From NCBI RefSeq assembly GCF_003627215.1, contig NZ_CP032677.1:4035501-4099500 (forward strand): 64,000 nt of DNA. The letters run 5' to 3'. The DNA comes from Pseudomonas sp. Leaf58 (GTDB lineage Bacteria > Pseudomonadota > Gammaproteobacteria > Pseudomonadales > Pseudomonadaceae). This document shows positions 40,879 through 51,790 of the stretch, in pieces (within the stretch, counting starts at the first letter, position 1; the number at the start of each line of letters is the position of its first letter). The notes beneath the pieces are model-generated. The model searched no databases and was not told the origin of the DNA. It saw only the letters and a list, made by a program, of their open reading frames with translations. Both the position numbers and the translations under genes were made by a program.

Positions 40879-41321
40879 GAATAGAACCGATTGCTGTCCG
40901 TAAGGGCTTCGAAGGCGGCCAAAGGCCACGCAGAGCGCCAAGAGTACCACCGCCACCGAAGGCTGGTGCCGGCCCAGGTCGAGAAAACCGGTTTTTCGGA
41001 AGCGCCTGACAGCGCGTCACAAAACAACGGTTATTCGTTAATTTTTACGAACACTTAAATTGATCAAAACCGCAAAAAACCGAGCGCAAACCGAACAAAA
41101 CCCCACTTAAATCGATAAATATTTCAATTTAGTAACATCTTGTCATGTTTAACTTGACACCCACCTACCTATCGTTTTTTATTTTCATCACTTTGCGCGC
41201 CCTCGCGCCCCCGCCGCTCCAACATAAAAGGTGAATAACATGGAGCCTTCCCGCTCGCGCTTGCCGCATGCGCCATACACCGTGCCCGCCATTTACGCCC
41301 AACCGCAGGAGCCATGCCAGC
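40879..41321. promoter_or_regulatory. Long AT-rich divergent region upstream of puuP
   Basis: 443 bases without a gene between the divergent DUF945 and puuP genes. Bases about 41020-41160 are strikingly AT-rich for this genome and contain the operator-like palindrome at 41141. The rest (40880-41010) is GC-rich with nothing recognised. Short start-like ATGs at 41240 and 41313 do not lead to convincing frames. Confidence 0.6.
41141..41159. promoter_or_regulatory. Operator-like near-palindrome upstream of puuP
   Basis: TGTCATGTTTAACTTGACA is symmetric in 8 of 9 positions around the central T. It lies 163 bases before the puuP start, in the AT-rich stretch expected to hold the promoter. The binding protein is not identified. 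Confidence 0.45.
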
Positions 41322-42674
41322 ATGCAGCATGACCACAGCGTTTCTGGCAACGGCCAACTGCGCAAAACTCTGCGCCTCTGGCATGTGATCATCATCGGCT
41401 TGGCCTACCTGACGCCAATGACCGTGTTCGACACCTTCGGTATTGTGTCTGGGATTACCGCCGGCCACGTACCTAGCGCCTACCTCCTGGCGCTGACCGG
41501 CATCCTGTTCACCGCCGTGAGCTACGGCACGCTGGTCAAACGCTTCCCGCAGTCGGGCTCGGCCTACACCTACACCCAACGCGCGATCAACCCGCATGTG
41601 GGCTTTCTGGTCGGCTGGTCGTCACTGCTGGACTACCTGCTACTGCCAATGGTCAATGCGCTGCTAGCCAAGCTTTACCTGTCGGCGATGTTCCCGGAAG
41701 TTCCGGAGTGGATGTGGGTGGCTGGCTTCGTCACGTTGATCAGCCTGATCAACATGCGCAGCGTAAACCTGGTGGCGCACTTCAACTTGCTGTTCGTGGC
41801 CGTGCAGGTGGCGATCATCGCCGTGTTCATTTACCTGTGCGTGCGCGGCCTGGACCACGGTGAAGGGCTGGGCACCGCCTGGAGCCTGTTGCCGTTCGCC
41901 GACAGCCAGACCCAATTCAGCGCCCTGGCCGCCGGTGCGACCATCTTGTGCTTCTCATTCCTGGGCTTCGATGCGGTCACTTGCTTGTCCGAGGAAACCC
42001 GCGACCCGGCTAAAACCATCCCCCGGGCGATCTTCCTCACCGCACTGATCGGCGGCGTGGTGTTCATCACCGTGTCGTACTTCATCCAGGCGTACTTCCC
42101 GACCATGGCACGCTTCCACGACCAGGAAGCGGCCCTGCCGGAAATCGCCCTGTATGTCGGTGGCAAGCTGTTCCAGTCGATTTTCATCGCCTGCACAGTG
42201 ATCAACACCATCGCCTCGGGCCTGGCCTCGCAAACCAGCGTGTCGCGCCTGCTGTATGTGATGGGCCGCGACAACGTGATCCCGGCCAGCGTCTTCGCCC
42301 GCCTGCATTCGCGCTACAAGACACCCGTGCTGAACATTGCCGTGGTGGGCGTTATTTCACTGTCGGCGATCTTCTTCGACCTGGTTACCGCTACCTCAAT
42401 CATCAACTTCGGCGCGCTGGTCGCGTTCAGCTTCGTCAACCTGGCGGTGATCAACCACTGCTACCTGCGTGAAGGCAACCGCAAAGGCCTGGCTAACCAG
42501 CTGAAGTACCTGGTGCTGCCTACCATCGGTTTCTGCATCATCGTCTCACTGTGGCTGGACCTGAACGCACATTCGCTGATGTTTGGTGGCATCTGGGCTG
42601 CGCTCGGGCTGGTTTACCTGGGCTGGCTGACCAAAGCATTCCGGGCGGCACCGCCCAACTACGTTGCTGAATGA
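41322..42674 (+). CDS. puuP: Putrescine importer PuuP-like APC permease
   Basis: A 450-residue APC-superfamily transporter with 12 helices. It follows E. coli PuuP very closely from start to end: [94 protein letters not shown] and [18 protein letters not shown]. Role: proton-driven putrescine uptake, by homology. Start chosen at ATG 41322 with an AGGAG 10 bases before. Confidence 0.9.
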   Translation: MQHDHSVSGNGQLRKTLRLWHVIIIGLAYLTPMTVFDTFGIVSGITAGHVPSAYLLALTGILFTAVSYGTLVKRFPQSGSAYTYTQRAINPHVGFLVGWSSLLDYLLLPMVNALLAKLYLSAMFPEVPEWMWVAGFVTLISLINMRSVNLVAHFNLLFVAVQVAIIAVFIYLCVRGLDHGEGLGTAWSLLPFADSQTQFSALAAGATILCFSFLGFDAVTCLSEETRDPAKTIPRAIFLTALIGGVVFITVSYFIQAYFPTMARFHDQEAALPEIALYVGGKLFQSIFIACTVINTIASGLASQTSVSRLLYVMGRDNVIPASVFARLHSRYKTPVLNIAVVGVISLSAIFFDLVTATSIINFGALVAFSFVNLAVINHCYLREGNRKGLANQLKYLVLPTIGFCIIVSLWLDLNAHSLMFGGIWAALGLVYLGWLTKAFRAAPPNYVAE

Positions 42675-42686
42675 CCTACGCTGCCA

Positions 42687-42720
42687 ACAACGCCCGCGCC
42701 TGATCGCGGGCGTTGTATTT
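42687..42720 (+). terminator. Rho-independent terminator of puuP
   Basis: ACAACGCCCGCG (42687-42698) pairs with CGCGGGCGTTGT (42705-42716), 12 bp, followed by ATTT. It sits 12 bases after the puuP stop and 20 before the chemoreceptor gene. Confidence 0.8.
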
Positions 42721-42740
42721 GATCGAAAAGGAAAGCCCTC

Positions 42741-44804
42741 ATGCCGCTGCGTCGCCTCTCCATCCAGTGGAAGATCACCCTGCTCACCGGCTTGTGCCTG
42801 CTGGCCATCGTCGCCCTGTTGGTGGTTACCTCGCTGACCCAAGCGCAGCGCAGCGCTGCCCTGGTCAACCAAGCCAACACCGCCATGCTCGACAGCAGCG
42901 CCCGCCAGCGCCTGCAGGCCCACGCCGAAACCCAGGCCCTGCGCATCCAGCGTTACTTCATGGATGCCTACCAGTACGGCAACGGCTTTGCCCGCCTGGT
43001 ACAGGTGCTAAAGGCCCGTGGCGGCAGCGACCTGCGCGCCGAGCTGACCCGCCAGGCGCGTGCCAGCCTGGCCGGCAACCCGGATGTTATCGGCCTGTAC
43101 CTGGTGTTCCAGCCCAACGCCCTGGGCCAGGACAGCCAGTACCTCGGCCAGGATGCCGCGGGCAGCAATGAAAGCGGGCGTTTCTCGCTGTACTGGTCCC
43201 AACCCCGCCCCGGCACACTTGAGTTTGAAGCCATGCCGGAAGCAATGCTGAGCGATGCCAGCCCCGGCAGCAACGGCGCGGCCAAGAACCGCTGGCTGAC
43301 CTGCCCGCAGGACACCGGCAAAACCTGCATGCTCGAGCCCTACCTCGACGAGGTGAATGGCCGCCAAGTGCTGATGACCAGCATCGCCCTGCCGTTGCTA
43401 GAGCACGGCAAGGTGGTCGGCGTGGTCGGCCTGGACATCGGCCTGGCCAACCTGCAGCAACTGAGCCTGGACGGCCGCCGAGAGCTGTTCGAAGGCCAGG
43501 GCCAGGTGAGTATCGCCAGCGCCGCTGGCCTGCTGGCCGGCAACAGCCGCGACGCCAGCACGCTCGGCCAACCCATGGACAACGCGATAGCGGACGGCCT
43601 GCTGCGCGTGGCTCACCCTTTCACGCCAATCCCTGACGCCGCCCCATGGCAGGTGTTGCTGGAACTGCCGGAACGCGTGCTGCAAGCACCTGCCGTGGCC
43701 CTCAATCAGCGCCTGGACGCACACAACCAAAGCGCTAACCTCAGCAGCCTGCTGATCGGCCTGGGCGCTGCGGTGGTCGGCTTGCTGCTGGTATGGCTGA
43801 CCGCACGCGGCGTTACCCGGCCAATACTGGCCGTGGCCGCGCGCCTGGAAGACATTGCCAGCGGCGAAGGCGACCTGACCCGTCGCCTGGACTACGCCCG
43901 CCAGGACGAACTGGGCCAGCTCACCGGCTGGTTCAACCGCTTCCTCGACAAACTGCAGCCGGTCATCGCTCAGGTCAAAGGCTCGCTGCAAGAGGCCCGC
44001 GGCACCGCCGACCAGTCGGCTGCCATCGCCAGCCAGACCAGCAATGGCATGCAGCAGCAACACCGTGAAATCGAGCAGGTGGCCACGGCAGCCAACGAAA
44101 TGAGCGCCACGGCGCTGGATGTCGCCCACAACGCCTCACAGGCAGCGCAGGCCGCACGTGCTGCCGACCAGGCCAGCCGCGAAGGCCTACAGCTGATCGA
44201 CAGCACCCGCCAGGGCATCGACCGCCTGGCTGCCGGCATGAACACCGCCATGGACGAAGCGCGCGCACTGGAGGGCCGCAGCGGGCAGATCGGCTCGGTG
44301 CTGGAGGTGATCCGCACGATTGCCGAGCAAACCAACCTGCTGGCGCTGAATGCCGCCATCGAGGCCGCCCGCGCGGGCGAAGCTGGGCGTGGTTTTGCCG
44401 TGGTGGCCGATGAAGTGCGCGGCCTGGCCCAGCGCACCCAGCTATCAGTGGAGGAAATCCGCCAGGTCATCGAAGGCTTGCAGCAAGGCACCCAAGATGT
44501 AGTGGGCGCCATGCACGAAGGCCAGCGCCAGGCCGAGGACAGCGCCGCGCGCATGGAGCAGGCGCTACCGGCGCTGCAGCGCATCGGCGAGGCGGTGGCA
44601 GTGATTAGCGACATGAACCTGCAAATTGCCTCGGCAGCCGAAGAGCAGAGCGCTGTGGCCGAGGAAGTGAACCGCAACGTGGCAGGCATTCGCGACGTGA
44701 CCGAATCGCTGGCGGGCCAGGCAGATGAATCGGCGCGGATCAGCCAGGCCTTGAACCGGCTGGCCAACCAGCAGCAGGCGCTGATGGCGCAGTTTCGCGT
44801 CTAG
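42741..44804 (+). CDS. Methyl-accepting chemotaxis protein
   Basis: A 687-residue chemoreceptor. One helix at about 11-32, a large periplasmic sensor (33-330) with a double-Cache-type pattern ([36 protein letters not shown]), a second helix (about 332-355), HAMP (356-410) and the signalling hairpin with the invariant [37 protein letters not shown]. No CheR pentapeptide at the end. The ligand is unknown; the gene next door suggests testing polyamines or amino acids. Confidence 0.95.
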   Translation: MPLRRLSIQWKITLLTGLCLLAIVALLVVTSLTQAQRSAALVNQANTAMLDSSARQRLQAHAETQALRIQRYFMDAYQYGNGFARLVQVLKARGGSDLRAELTRQARASLAGNPDVIGLYLVFQPNALGQDSQYLGQDAAGSNESGRFSLYWSQPRPGTLEFEAMPEAMLSDASPGSNGAAKNRWLTCPQDTGKTCMLEPYLDEVNGRQVLMTSIALPLLEHGKVVGVVGLDIGLANLQQLSLDGRRELFEGQGQVSIASAAGLLAGNSRDASTLGQPMDNAIADGLLRVAHPFTPIPDAAPWQVLLELPERVLQAPAVALNQRLDAHNQSANLSSLLIGLGAAVVGLLLVWLTARGVTRPILAVAARLEDIASGEGDLTRRLDYARQDELGQLTGWFNRFLDKLQPVIAQVKGSLQEARGTADQSAAIASQTSNGMQQQHREIEQVATAANEMSATALDVAHNASQAAQAARAADQASREGLQLIDSTRQGIDRLAAGMNTAMDEARALEGRSGQIGSVLEVIRTIAEQTNLLALNAAIEAARAGEAGRGFAVVADEVRGLAQRTQLSVEEIRQVIEGLQQGTQDVVGAMHEGQRQAEDSAARMEQALPALQRIGEAVAVISDMNLQIASAAEEQSAVAEEVNRNVAGIRDVTESLAGQADESARISQALNRLANQQQALMAQFRV

Positions 44805-44861
44805 CCTGTGAAGGCCAATGCGCCTTCTTCGCGGGCAAACACGCGAAGAAGCCCTCACAGG
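44805..44861. repeat. Imperfect REP-type inverted repeat
   Basis: CCTGTGA...CTTCTTCGCG (44805-44833) pairs imperfectly with CGCGAAGAAG...TCACAGG (to 44861). Located between the chemoreceptor and cation-efflux genes on the same strand; probable terminator. Confidence 0.75.
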
Positions 44862-44893
44862 CACCGCATCATTGTTATTTCTGAGCACAATTT

Positions 44894-45853
44894 ATGCAAA
44901 ACCCAAACAGATCCACCTTCTTCGACATCACCAGCGAACAGGGCCTGCTACGCACCTCGATCGCCGTCACCCTGTTCATCGCCATCATCGGTATTGCCTT
45001 CGGCCTTGCCTCTGGCTCGTTCTCCATCGTGTTCGACGGTGTGTACTCGCTGGTCGATGCCAGCATGAGCGGGCTGTCGCTGGTGGTGGTCAAGCTAATC
45101 ACTTCGCACACCACCAGCGTGCAAATGTCGCGCAAGCTGCGCGAGCGCTTCACCATGGGCTTTTGGCACCTGGAACCGATGGTGCTGGCACTCAATGGCA
45201 TTCTGCTCAGCGGCGTGGCCATCTATGCGCTAATCAACGCTGTCAGCAGCCTGCTGCAAGGCGGCCGCCACCTGGAGTTCGGTATTGCCATGGTCTACGC
45301 GCTGGTGACGGTGATCGCCTGCGTGACCATCGCCATGGTCGAAGCCCGCGCCAACCACAAGCTGAAGTCGGACTTCGTGCGCATGGACGTCAAGGGCTGG
45401 GTAATGTCAGCCAGCATCACCGCTGCACTGCTGATCGCCTTCTGCTTTGGCTATGCCGTGCAGGGCACATCGCTGGAGTGGGTGTCGCCATACATTGACC
45501 CGGCGGTGCTGGCGCTGGTGTGCCTGGTGATCGTGCCGTTGCCGATGTCGGTGGTGCGTCAGGCGCTTTCGGAGATTTTCTTGGTAACGCCGGGCGACCT
45601 CAAGCTGCATGTGGATGAAGTGGCCAAGGCCTTCGTTGCACGCCATGGATTGCAGTCGTACCGCGCCTATGTGGCCAAGGTTGGGCGCTCGCGGGAGATC
45701 GAACTGTACTTCATCGTGCCGAAGGCAATGGCCGCGAAGACCATCGAGGAATGGGATGCGTGGCGCAACGAGATTGGTGATGCGGTGGGCGGTGAAGGGC
45801 CGGACCGTTGGCTGACGGTGGTGTTCACTGGCGACCCCGAATGGGCTGAGTAA
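44894..45853 (+). CDS. Cation diffusion facilitator family transporter
   Basis: A 319-residue CDF-type transporter with six helices. The metal-site helix contains VFDGVYSLVDASMSG (Asp pair spaced four apart), and the C-terminal domain (about 215-319) is cytoplasmic. Typical substrates are zinc, iron or manganese; the usual HxxxD pair in helix V is not clear here, so the ion is uncertain. Terminator follows. Confidence 0.85.
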   Translation: MQNPNRSTFFDITSEQGLLRTSIAVTLFIAIIGIAFGLASGSFSIVFDGVYSLVDASMSGLSLVVVKLITSHTTSVQMSRKLRERFTMGFWHLEPMVLALNGILLSGVAIYALINAVSSLLQGGRHLEFGIAMVYALVTVIACVTIAMVEARANHKLKSDFVRMDVKGWVMSASITAALLIAFCFGYAVQGTSLEWVSPYIDPAVLALVCLVIVPLPMSVVRQALSEIFLVTPGDLKLHVDEVAKAFVARHGLQSYRAYVAKVGRSREIELYFIVPKAMAAKTIEEWDAWRNEIGDAVGGEGPDRWLTVVFTGDPEWAE

Positions 45854-45873
45854 GCAAGAGACGCGAAAACGAA

Positions 45874-45905
45874 AAAGCCCGCGGCCATTTCTGGACGCGG
45901 GCTTT
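45874..45905 (+). terminator. Terminator between cation-efflux gene and tRNA-Lys
   Basis: AAAGCCCGCG (45874-45883) pairs with CGCGGGCTTT (45896-45905). It lies between two converging units (plus-strand transporter, minus-strand tRNA-Lys) and can serve both. Confidence 0.8.
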
Positions 45906-45918
45906 GACGTACTGCGTA

Positions 45919-45994
45919 TGGTGGGTCGTGTAGGATTCGAACCTACGACCAATTGGTTAAAAGCCAACTGCTCTACCAACTGAGCTAACGACCC
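45919..45994 (-). tRNA. tRNA-Lys (anticodon TTT)
   Basis: A 76-nt tRNA on the minus strand with encoded CCA. Acceptor GGGTCGT pairs with ACGACCC, the D arm has AGCTCAGTTGGTAGAGC, the anticodon loop CTTTTAA gives TTT, and the T arm is TAGGTTCGAATCCTA. Confidence 0.98.
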
Positions 45995-46053
45995 GATTGA
46001 TGGCGCGTATAATACTGATTTCTAACGGGAAATCAACACCCCATCAGTTTTTT

Positions 46054-46728
46054 TCAAGCGTATCGCGTCGGGTCTTCAACACCGGCGGCCTTGAAGCCGT
46101 CGGCGCGCAAGCGGCAGCTGTCGCATTTGCCACAAGCACGCCCCTCGTCATCGGCCTGATAGCAGGACACGGTCAGGCTGTAATCCACACCACGGGCCAT
46201 GCCGGCCTGCACGATCTGCGCTTTGCTCATGTTCTGCAGGGGTGCCTGGATGCGGAAGCCCTGCCCCTCTACACCGGCCTTGGTCGCTAGGTTGGCCATG
46301 CGCTCGAAGGCTTCGACAAACTCGGGGCGGCAATCCGGGTAGCCGGAATAATCCACGGCATTGACGCCGATGAAGATATCCCGCGCTTCCAGTACTTCTG
46401 CCCAACCCAGGGCCAGCGACAGGAACACGGTGTTGCGCGCGGGTACATAGGTGACCGGGATGCCTTCGCCCGGGGCTTCCGGCACGTCGATGCTGCTGTC
46501 GGTCAACGCCGACCCGCCAATGCCATCGAGGCTCAGGCCAATTACCTTGTGCTCTACGACGCCCAGGTCGCGGGCCACGCGAGCGGCGGCGTTCAGCTCG
46601 GCGCGGTGGCGCTGACCGTAGTCGAAGCTCATGGTGTAGCAGCTGTAGCCTTCGGCCTTGGCCATGGCAACCACGGTGGCCGAGTCCAGGCCGCCGGACA
46701 GCAGGATTACTGCGCGTTTTTCTGTCAT
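46054..46728 (-). CDS. queC: 7-cyano-7-deazaguanine synthase QueC
   Basis: ATP-dependent conversion of CDG to preQ0 in queuosine synthesis. 224 residues from ATG 46728. The PP-loop [13 protein letters not shown] is at 6-18, and zinc cysteines lie in [20 protein letters not shown] near the end. Start chosen by this conserved N-terminus; the frame continues 14 codons upstream. It follows queE by 17 bases. Confidence 0.97.
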   Translation of the reverse strand: MTEKRAVILLSGGLDSATVVAMAKAEGYSCYTMSFDYGQRHRAELNAAARVARDLGVVEHKVIGLSLDGIGGSALTDSSIDVPEAPGEGIPVTYVPARNTVFLSLALGWAEVLEARDIFIGVNAVDYSGYPDCRPEFVEAFERMANLATKAGVEGQGFRIQAPLQNMSKAQIVQAGMARGVDYSLTVSCYQADDEGRACGKCDSCRLRADGFKAAGVEDPTRYA

Positions 46729-46745
46729 GTGTGCTTGCTCCTCAA

Positions 46746-47393
46746 TCAACGCCCGGGTTCGTCGTTCCACAGCAGCTTGTGCAACTGCAGCTGGAAGCGC
46801 ACGGGCAGGTTGTCGGCAACGATCCAGTCGGCCAGGTCGCTGGCCTTCACCTGGTGGTGGCTGGGCGAGAACAACACCTCACCCGCACGCTCGGCCAGGT
46901 TGTACTGGATCAGCTTGGAAACCGCCCAGTCGTAGTCCTCACGGGAACAGATGACGAACTTGACCTGGTCGTTGCGGGTGAGCTGTTCGATATTCGAGTA
47001 GAGGTTACGGTGCGACTCTTCCGACCCCGGGGTCTTCAGGTCGACAACGCGGCTGACGCGGGTGTCGGTACCGGCAATATCCAGCGCGCCGCTGGTCTCC
47101 AGCGACACCTCGTAACCGGCGTCACACAAGCGCTGCAGCAACGGCAAGGCGTTGGGTTGGGCCAATGGCTCGCCACCGGTGACGCAAACGTAGCGCGGCT
47201 TGAAGCTGGCGACCTGCTCAAGGAGCGAATCGAGGGTGCGAAGGGTGCCGCCACTGAAGGCATAGGCACTGTCGCAGTACTGGCAGCGCAGCGGGCAACC
47301 GGTAAGGCGCACGAATACGGTGGGCAGCCCGGCCGTTCGCGTTTCACCCTGCAGAGAGTAAAAAACTTCGGTGATACGTAATGTGTCTTGCAT
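46746..47393 (-). CDS. queE: 7-carboxy-7-deazaguanine synthase QueE
   Basis: A 215-residue radical SAM enzyme that forms CDG in queuosine synthesis. The cluster motif [15 protein letters not shown] (CX3CX2C, near residues 31-45) and the [11 protein letters not shown] glycine loop are visible. [21 protein letters not shown] is the family N-terminus. Upstream neighbour in the queEC unit, which lies after the tol-pal cluster in Pseudomonas. Confidence 0.96.
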   Translation of the reverse strand: MQDTLRITEVFYSLQGETRTAGLPTVFVRLTGCPLRCQYCDSAYAFSGGTLRTLDSLLEQVASFKPRYVCVTGGEPLAQPNALPLLQRLCDAGYEVSLETSGALDIAGTDTRVSRVVDLKTPGSEESHRNLYSNIEQLTRNDQVKFVICSREDYDWAVSKLIQYNLAERAGEVLFSPSHHQVKASDLADWIVADNLPVRFQLQLHKLLWNDEPGR

Positions 47394-47510
47394 GCTCGCC
47401 ACGGGCGTGACAGCTAAACAGGCTGCCCGCCTCCGTCAGGCACTGTCGCGGACTCGACATAGCGTTATCCGCAGCAGCGTGTTTACGAAAAAAGGGCAGT
47501 GATTCTAACG

Positions 47511-47539
47511 AAAAAACCCGCGACTGGCGCGGGTTTCTT
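47511..47539 (-). terminator. Terminator of the tol-pal-cpoB operon
   Basis: On the minus strand AAACCCGCG-CCAGT-CGCGGGTTT is followed by more T. It starts 15 bases after the cpoB stop. Confidence 0.85.
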
Positions 47540-47553
47540 TTGAACGGTGATGC

Positions 47554-48357
47554 TTAGAGCTTTTGCAGATCACGCTGGGCCAGTTGCGCGGCAGAGGTGC
47601 CGGGGTACTGGGTGATGACCTGCTGCAGGATGCCCTTGACCTTGTCGGTATGGCCCATGCGACGTTCGACATCGGCCAGCTTGTACAGCGAATCTGGCAC
47701 CTTGCTGTGCTTCGGGTACTTCTGACCAACCTGGGCAAACGCTTGGCTGGCACCTGGCAGGTCACCCTTGGCCAGGTTCACTTCACCCAACCAGTACTGG
47801 GCGTTGCCCGCGTACTGGCTGTTCGGGTACTTGCGCAGGAAGGCGTTGAACGCCTGGCTGGCCTTGTCGAAGTCCTTCTGCTTGATCAGATCGAAAGCGG
47901 CGTCGTAGTAGAGCTTTTCTTTCGCTGGATCACCGGGCTCGCTACTGGCGGCCGGTTGTTGCGCAGCAGCACCTGCTGCTGCACCGGGGGCGGCATTGGA
48001 TGCACCACCGGAGGAATTATCAGGGGTCGCGGCAGGCGCGGAGCCACTATTGATGCGACGGTCCAGGTCCTGGTATCGCTCCAGGTTTTCCTGCTTCATG
48101 CGCGACACATCGTTCTGCAGCTCTTCGATGATGCCTTGCTGGCGGGAAAGCTGGTCCTGCATCTGTTGCAGCTGCATGAACAGCTGGCCCTGTGCTGAGG
48201 CAGGGGTCGAAGCCCCTGCCCCGGCATAGGCGCCGCTCGTGCCATAACCCGAAGGCGGATAACTGCCTGCGTTGTCATCTACTACAGGGACCTCAGCCCA
48301 GGCCGCGAGCGGCAGGCTGAGTGCGAGGACGGTTACTACACGGCGGCACATACGCAT
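47554..48357 (-). CDS. cpoB: Cell division coordinator CpoB (YbgF)
   Basis: A 267-residue periplasmic protein that coordinates peptidoglycan synthesis with Tol-driven constriction. Signal peptide 1-21 (ends AWAEV), then a trimeric coiled coil (about 55-95, QLQQMQDQLSRQQGIIEELQ), a Pro/Ala linker and TPR repeats (about 145-267: YDAAFDLIKQKDFDKASQAF). Last gene of the tol-pal operon, 6 bases after pal. Confidence 0.94.
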   Translation of the reverse strand: MRMCRRVVTVLALSLPLAAWAEVPVVDDNAGSYPPSGYGTSGAYAGAGASTPASAQGQLFMQLQQMQDQLSRQQGIIEELQNDVSRMKQENLERYQDLDRRINSGSAPAATPDNSSGGASNAAPGAAAGAAAQQPAASSEPGDPAKEKLYYDAAFDLIKQKDFDKASQAFNAFLRKYPNSQYAGNAQYWLGEVNLAKGDLPGASQAFAQVGQKYPKHSKVPDSLYKLADVERRMGHTDKVKGILQQVITQYPGTSAAQLAQRDLQKL

Positions 48358-48363
48358 AAGAAC

Positions 48364-48864
48364 TTACTTACGCAGTTCTACGCGACGGTTCTGAGCCCAG
48401 GATTGCTCGTCGTTGCCAGTGGCAACTGGACGCTCTTCACCGTAGGAGACCAGTTCCAGCTGAGCAGGGGAAACGCCCTGCAGAACCAGGTAACGCTGAA
48501 CGGCCTTGGCACGACGCTCACCCAGAGCCATGTTGTACTCGCGGGTGCCGCGCTCGTCGGTGTTGCCTTCCAGGACAACGCGGTTGCCGTTGGACTTCAG
48601 GTCCTTGGCGTGAACGTCCAGAGCGCGCATGGCTTCTGGCTTCAGGTCCGAGCTGTCGTATTCGAAGTAGAAGGTGGTGATTGCGCGCAGGGCAGCTTCT
48701 TCGCTCAGGGAACCGTCAACGGCGCCGGTGTTTGCACCGTAGCCAGCGTTCGGATCGACAGCAGCGCCTTCACCAGCGTTGTCGCCGCCCTTCGAGGAGC
48801 AACCTACAGCTACGGCCATGGCCAGAGCCAGCGCAGCAAATTTACCAAACTTCAGCATTTCCAT
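48364..48864 (-). CDS. pal: Peptidoglycan-associated lipoprotein Pal
   Basis: A 166-residue outer-membrane lipoprotein that binds peptidoglycan and TolB. Lipobox VAVGC (Cys22 or so), a Gly/Ala linker, then an OmpA-type domain: [43 protein letters not shown]. Preceded by GGAG. Typically one of the most abundant lipoproteins. Confidence 0.97.
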   Translation of the reverse strand: MEMLKFGKFAALALAMAVAVGCSSKGGDNAGEGAAVDPNAGYGANTGAVDGSLSEEAALRAITTFYFEYDSSDLKPEAMRALDVHAKDLKSNGNRVVLEGNTDERGTREYNMALGERRAKAVQRYLVLQGVSPAQLELVSYGEERPVATGNDEQSWAQNRRVELRK

Positions 48865-48916
48865 CGTGAAACTCCTAATGAAACCCCAGTGTGTTAAGCA
48901 AAGTATTACGCCGCAA

Positions 48917-50218
48917 TCAGTTCAGGTAGGGGGACCAGGACGGTTCTCTGACTTCGCCTTGAGCGGTAGGAAGTGGGAGCCTCACGCGGCCATTAAGCGA
49001 CACGAGCATCAAGACTCCCCGGCCCTGCTGGCGGGTGGCGTAGATTAGCATGGTGCCGTTTGGCGCGACAGTGGGAGACTCATCAAGACTTGTTTCCGAG
49101 AGAATCTTTACACTTCCGCGTTGCAAATCCTGGGCCGCAACTTTGAAGTTGGTAAAGCCCTGCTGGCGATGAATCATCACCAAGGTCTTTTCGTCAGCCG
49201 ACAGTTTCGGGTTGGCGTTGTAGTTACCCACGAACGTTACACGCTCGGCACCACCACCACTGACCGACTGCTTGTAGATCTGCGGCTTGCCGCCACGGTC
49301 AGAGGTGAAGTACAGGGTGTTGCCATCCTTGCCCCAGAACGGCTCGGTGTTGATGCCCGGGCCAGCGGTAACGCGGCTGATCTGGCGCGAAGCCACGTTC
49401 ATCACGTAGATGTCCGGGTTGCCGTCCTTCGACAGCACGAACGCCAGGCGCGAGCCGTCCGGCGACCAGGCTGGCGCGCCGTTCAGGCCTTCAAAGTTGG
49501 TGACCTGCTCGCGGCGACCGGTATCGATGTGCTGAACAAAGATGCGCGGGCGCTTCTGCTCGAACGAGACATAGGCAATACGCTTGCCATCCGGCGCAAA
49601 GCGTGGCGACAGGATCGGCTCACGCGATTGCAGCAGGGTAACCGCACGCGCACCGTCGTAGTCAGAACGCTGCAGGGTGTAGCGGGTGTTGTTGGTGGAG
49701 AAGCGCTCGGCCGTTACATACAGCATACGGGTAGAGAACGCACCCTTGATGCCGGTGAGCTTCTCGAACGACTGGTCGGCAATGTAGTGCGCCATGTCGC
49801 GCAGTTGGTCGACGCTGCCAGCCACGCTACCGGTCAGCACTTGCTGCTCGGTGGCGACGTTGAACAGCGCGTACTGCACCTGCAGGCGACCGCCCGACGG
49901 CACAATGCTGCCGACCATCACGTACTGTGCACCCAGCGCTTTCCAGTCACGGAAGATTACTTCGCTGGCCTGCGACGGCTGGCTGATCATGTTTTGCCGC
50001 GGAATCGGCGAGTAGTACCCGGAATTGCGCAGGTCATTGCCGATGATATCGGCCATGTCTTCCGGCAGCACGCTGCCGCCCTGCAAGCCGAACGGCACTA
50101 CCGCGATGGGCGTGGCCCGATCGCTACCGCTGGTGACCAGGATGTTCTTTTCATCTGCCACGACCATGCCTGCCACACAGCACAGCATGACCAGCAGTCC
50201 TCTAAGACGTTTAATCAC
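48917..50218 (-). CDS. tolB: Tol-Pal translocation protein TolB
   Basis: A 433-residue periplasmic protein: signal peptide (1-21, [14 protein letters not shown]), an N-terminal domain (about 25-160) and a six-bladed beta-propeller with repeats such as [28 protein letters not shown]. It binds Pal and is controlled by TolA. Overlaps tolA by 4 bases. Confidence 0.97.
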   Translation of the reverse strand: MIKRLRGLLVMLCCVAGMVVADEKNILVTSGSDRATPIAVVPFGLQGGSVLPEDMADIIGNDLRNSGYYSPIPRQNMISQPSQASEVIFRDWKALGAQYVMVGSIVPSGGRLQVQYALFNVATEQQVLTGSVAGSVDQLRDMAHYIADQSFEKLTGIKGAFSTRMLYVTAERFSTNNTRYTLQRSDYDGARAVTLLQSREPILSPRFAPDGKRIAYVSFEQKRPRIFVQHIDTGRREQVTNFEGLNGAPAWSPDGSRLAFVLSKDGNPDIYVMNVASRQISRVTAGPGINTEPFWGKDGNTLYFTSDRGGKPQIYKQSVSGGGAERVTFVGNYNANPKLSADEKTLVMIHRQQGFTNFKVAAQDLQRGSVKILSETSLDESPTVAPNGTMLIYATRQQGRGVLMLVSLNGRVRLPLPTAQGEVREPSWSPYLN

Positions 50219-51324
50219 AACGCTAGATCCTCAGGTGTAAATGTCATCTTGAACGAACGATATTGGTTGAAATCGCTCGGCTTCATACCCTGCATCTCGG
50301 TCAAACGACCAATGTTCTTCACCGCAGCCACCGCCGAACTGTCATACGGGCCGTCACCACTGGAACGGGCCACGCTAACGCTGGTGATGGTGCCGTCCGG
50401 CAACATGTTGATCTGCAGGACCACCGTCATGCCCTTGCGCGCGGAAGGCGGACGCGCCCAGCCCTCGGCCGCGCGCATGCGGATCAGGTCGTCGAAGTCG
50501 CCGGCCACCTGGTCCCCCTGCTCGTCGGCCAGCGCCTGCTGCCGCTCGGTGGTGTCGGACAACAGCTCGGCCAGGGCCTGGGCTTTCTTGTCTTCTGCCG
50601 CCTTGCGGGCCGCTTCCTGTGCCTTTTTCTTCTGGGCGTCTGCAGCGGCCTTTTTCTTGGCCTCTTCAGCTGCCTTCTTTTTCGCTTCCTCGGCCACCGC
50701 TTTTTTCTTGGCGTCCTCGGCGGCTTTTTTCTTGGCCTCTTCGGCTGCCTTTTTCTTGGCGTCCTCGGCGGCTTGCTTCTTCGCCTCTTCAGCGGCCTCT
50801 TTCTTGGCCTCTTCTTCGGCTTTTTTCTTGGCTTCTTCCTCGGCCTTCTTCTTGGCGATGTCAGCCTGCTGTTTCTCGGCAGCTTTCTTCGCCTCTTCGG
50901 CCTTCTTGGCTTCGGTGGCTTTCTTGGCTTCGGCAGCCTTGGCGGCTTCGGCAGCGGCCTCGGCTTTTTTCGCTTCGGCGGCTTCGCGGGCCTCTTCGGC
51001 CTTTTGAGCGGCGTCGGCTTTCTTTTGTTCCGCAGCCTTCACGGCCTCTTGCTCGACCTTCTTCTGTTCCAGCTGCTCGACCTCGGTCTGGCGCGAAGCG
51101 GTTTTCTTCGCCTCCCCGGCAATCTTCTGATTGGTCTGGGTGGTTGCCTGGCTCTTGGACTTGAGCTGGTACAGGGTAGCCTGGACGATCGGCTTGGCAG
51201 GTGGCAGCTCGGGCGTCATGGCAAAACTGACGAACAGCAGGGCGAACACCAGCACATGCAGGCCGATGGCCCAGACGCTGGGCCAGAAGTAGCTTTCCGA
51301 GGCGGATGGCTCTCGCTGTTGCAT
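50215..51324 (-). CDS. tolA: Tol-Pal protein TolA
   Basis: A 369-residue inner-membrane protein. One helix (about 14-36), a long Lys/Ala/Glu-rich domain (about 60-250, repeats of [10 protein letters not shown]) spanning the periplasm, and a C-terminal domain ([41 protein letters not shown]) that contacts TolB. Repetitive codons produce long open frames on the other strand, which are not genes. Overlaps tolR by 1 base. Confidence 0.96.
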   Translation of the reverse strand: MQQREPSASESYFWPSVWAIGLHVLVFALLFVSFAMTPELPPAKPIVQATLYQLKSKSQATTQTNQKIAGEAKKTASRQTEVEQLEQKKVEQEAVKAAEQKKADAAQKAEEAREAAEAKKAEAAAEAAKAAEAKKATEAKKAEEAKKAAEKQQADIAKKKAEEEAKKKAEEEAKKEAAEEAKKQAAEDAKKKAAEEAKKKAAEDAKKKAVAEEAKKKAAEEAKKKAAADAQKKKAQEAARKAAEDKKAQALAELLSDTTERQQALADEQGDQVAGDFDDLIRMRAAEGWARPPSARKGMTVVLQINMLPDGTITSVSVARSSGDGPYDSSAVAAVKNIGRLTEMQGMKPSDFNQYRSFKMTFTPEDLAL

Positions 51325-51776
51325 CAGGGCGCCTCGGTAATCAGGCCAACGTTACCGACACCGGCCTTCTGCAACCCGCCCATGGCACCCATGACCGCGC
51401 CATAGTCGACAGCCTTGTCGCCACGAATGAATACCTGGGTCTGTTTGCCCTGGTCACGGCCAGCGGCAATGATCTTGGTCACCGCGTCGGTCATGGCAGG
51501 CAAGGTCATGGCCTTGTCCATCTGCTTATCGGTATCGACTTCGCTGCCGAGGTTCCAATAGTAGGTCTTGTCGGCCTTGATGGAGATGGTGAGGATCTGG
51601 ACGTTGTTGTCCTGCGGCAAGGCTTCGCTGGAAACCTTGGGCAGGTCGACCTTCACGCCCTGGTTGAGCATGGGCGCCGTCACCATGAAGATGACCAGCA
51701 GCACCAGCATCACGTCGATGTAGGGCACCACGTTCATCTCGGCGACGGGCTTGCGTTTGTGGCGAACTCGGGCCAT
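51324..51776 (-). CDS. tolR: Tol-Pal protein TolR
   Basis: A 150-residue ExbD/TolR protein. Its single helix (about 17-37, MNVVPYIDVMLVLLVIFMVTAPM) carries the proton-relay Asp in YIDVMLVLLV. With TolQ it forms the motor energising TolA. It follows tolQ by 14 bases. Confidence 0.96.
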   Translation of the reverse strand: MARVRHKRKPVAEMNVVPYIDVMLVLLVIFMVTAPMLNQGVKVDLPKVSSEALPQDNNVQILTISIKADKTYYWNLGSEVDTDKQMDKAMTLPAMTDAVTKIIAAGRDQGKQTQVFIRGDKAVDYGAVMGAMGGLQKAGVGNVGLITEAP

Positions 51777-51790
51777 GGGCTTCTACCTGA

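Noticed and set aside
50263..51405. Long open frame opposite tolA, and another opposite tolB-tolA (49121-51007).
   Set aside because: Caused by repetitive Ala/Lys/Glu codons of TolA on the other strand; composition-biased translation, no start signal, real gene well established.
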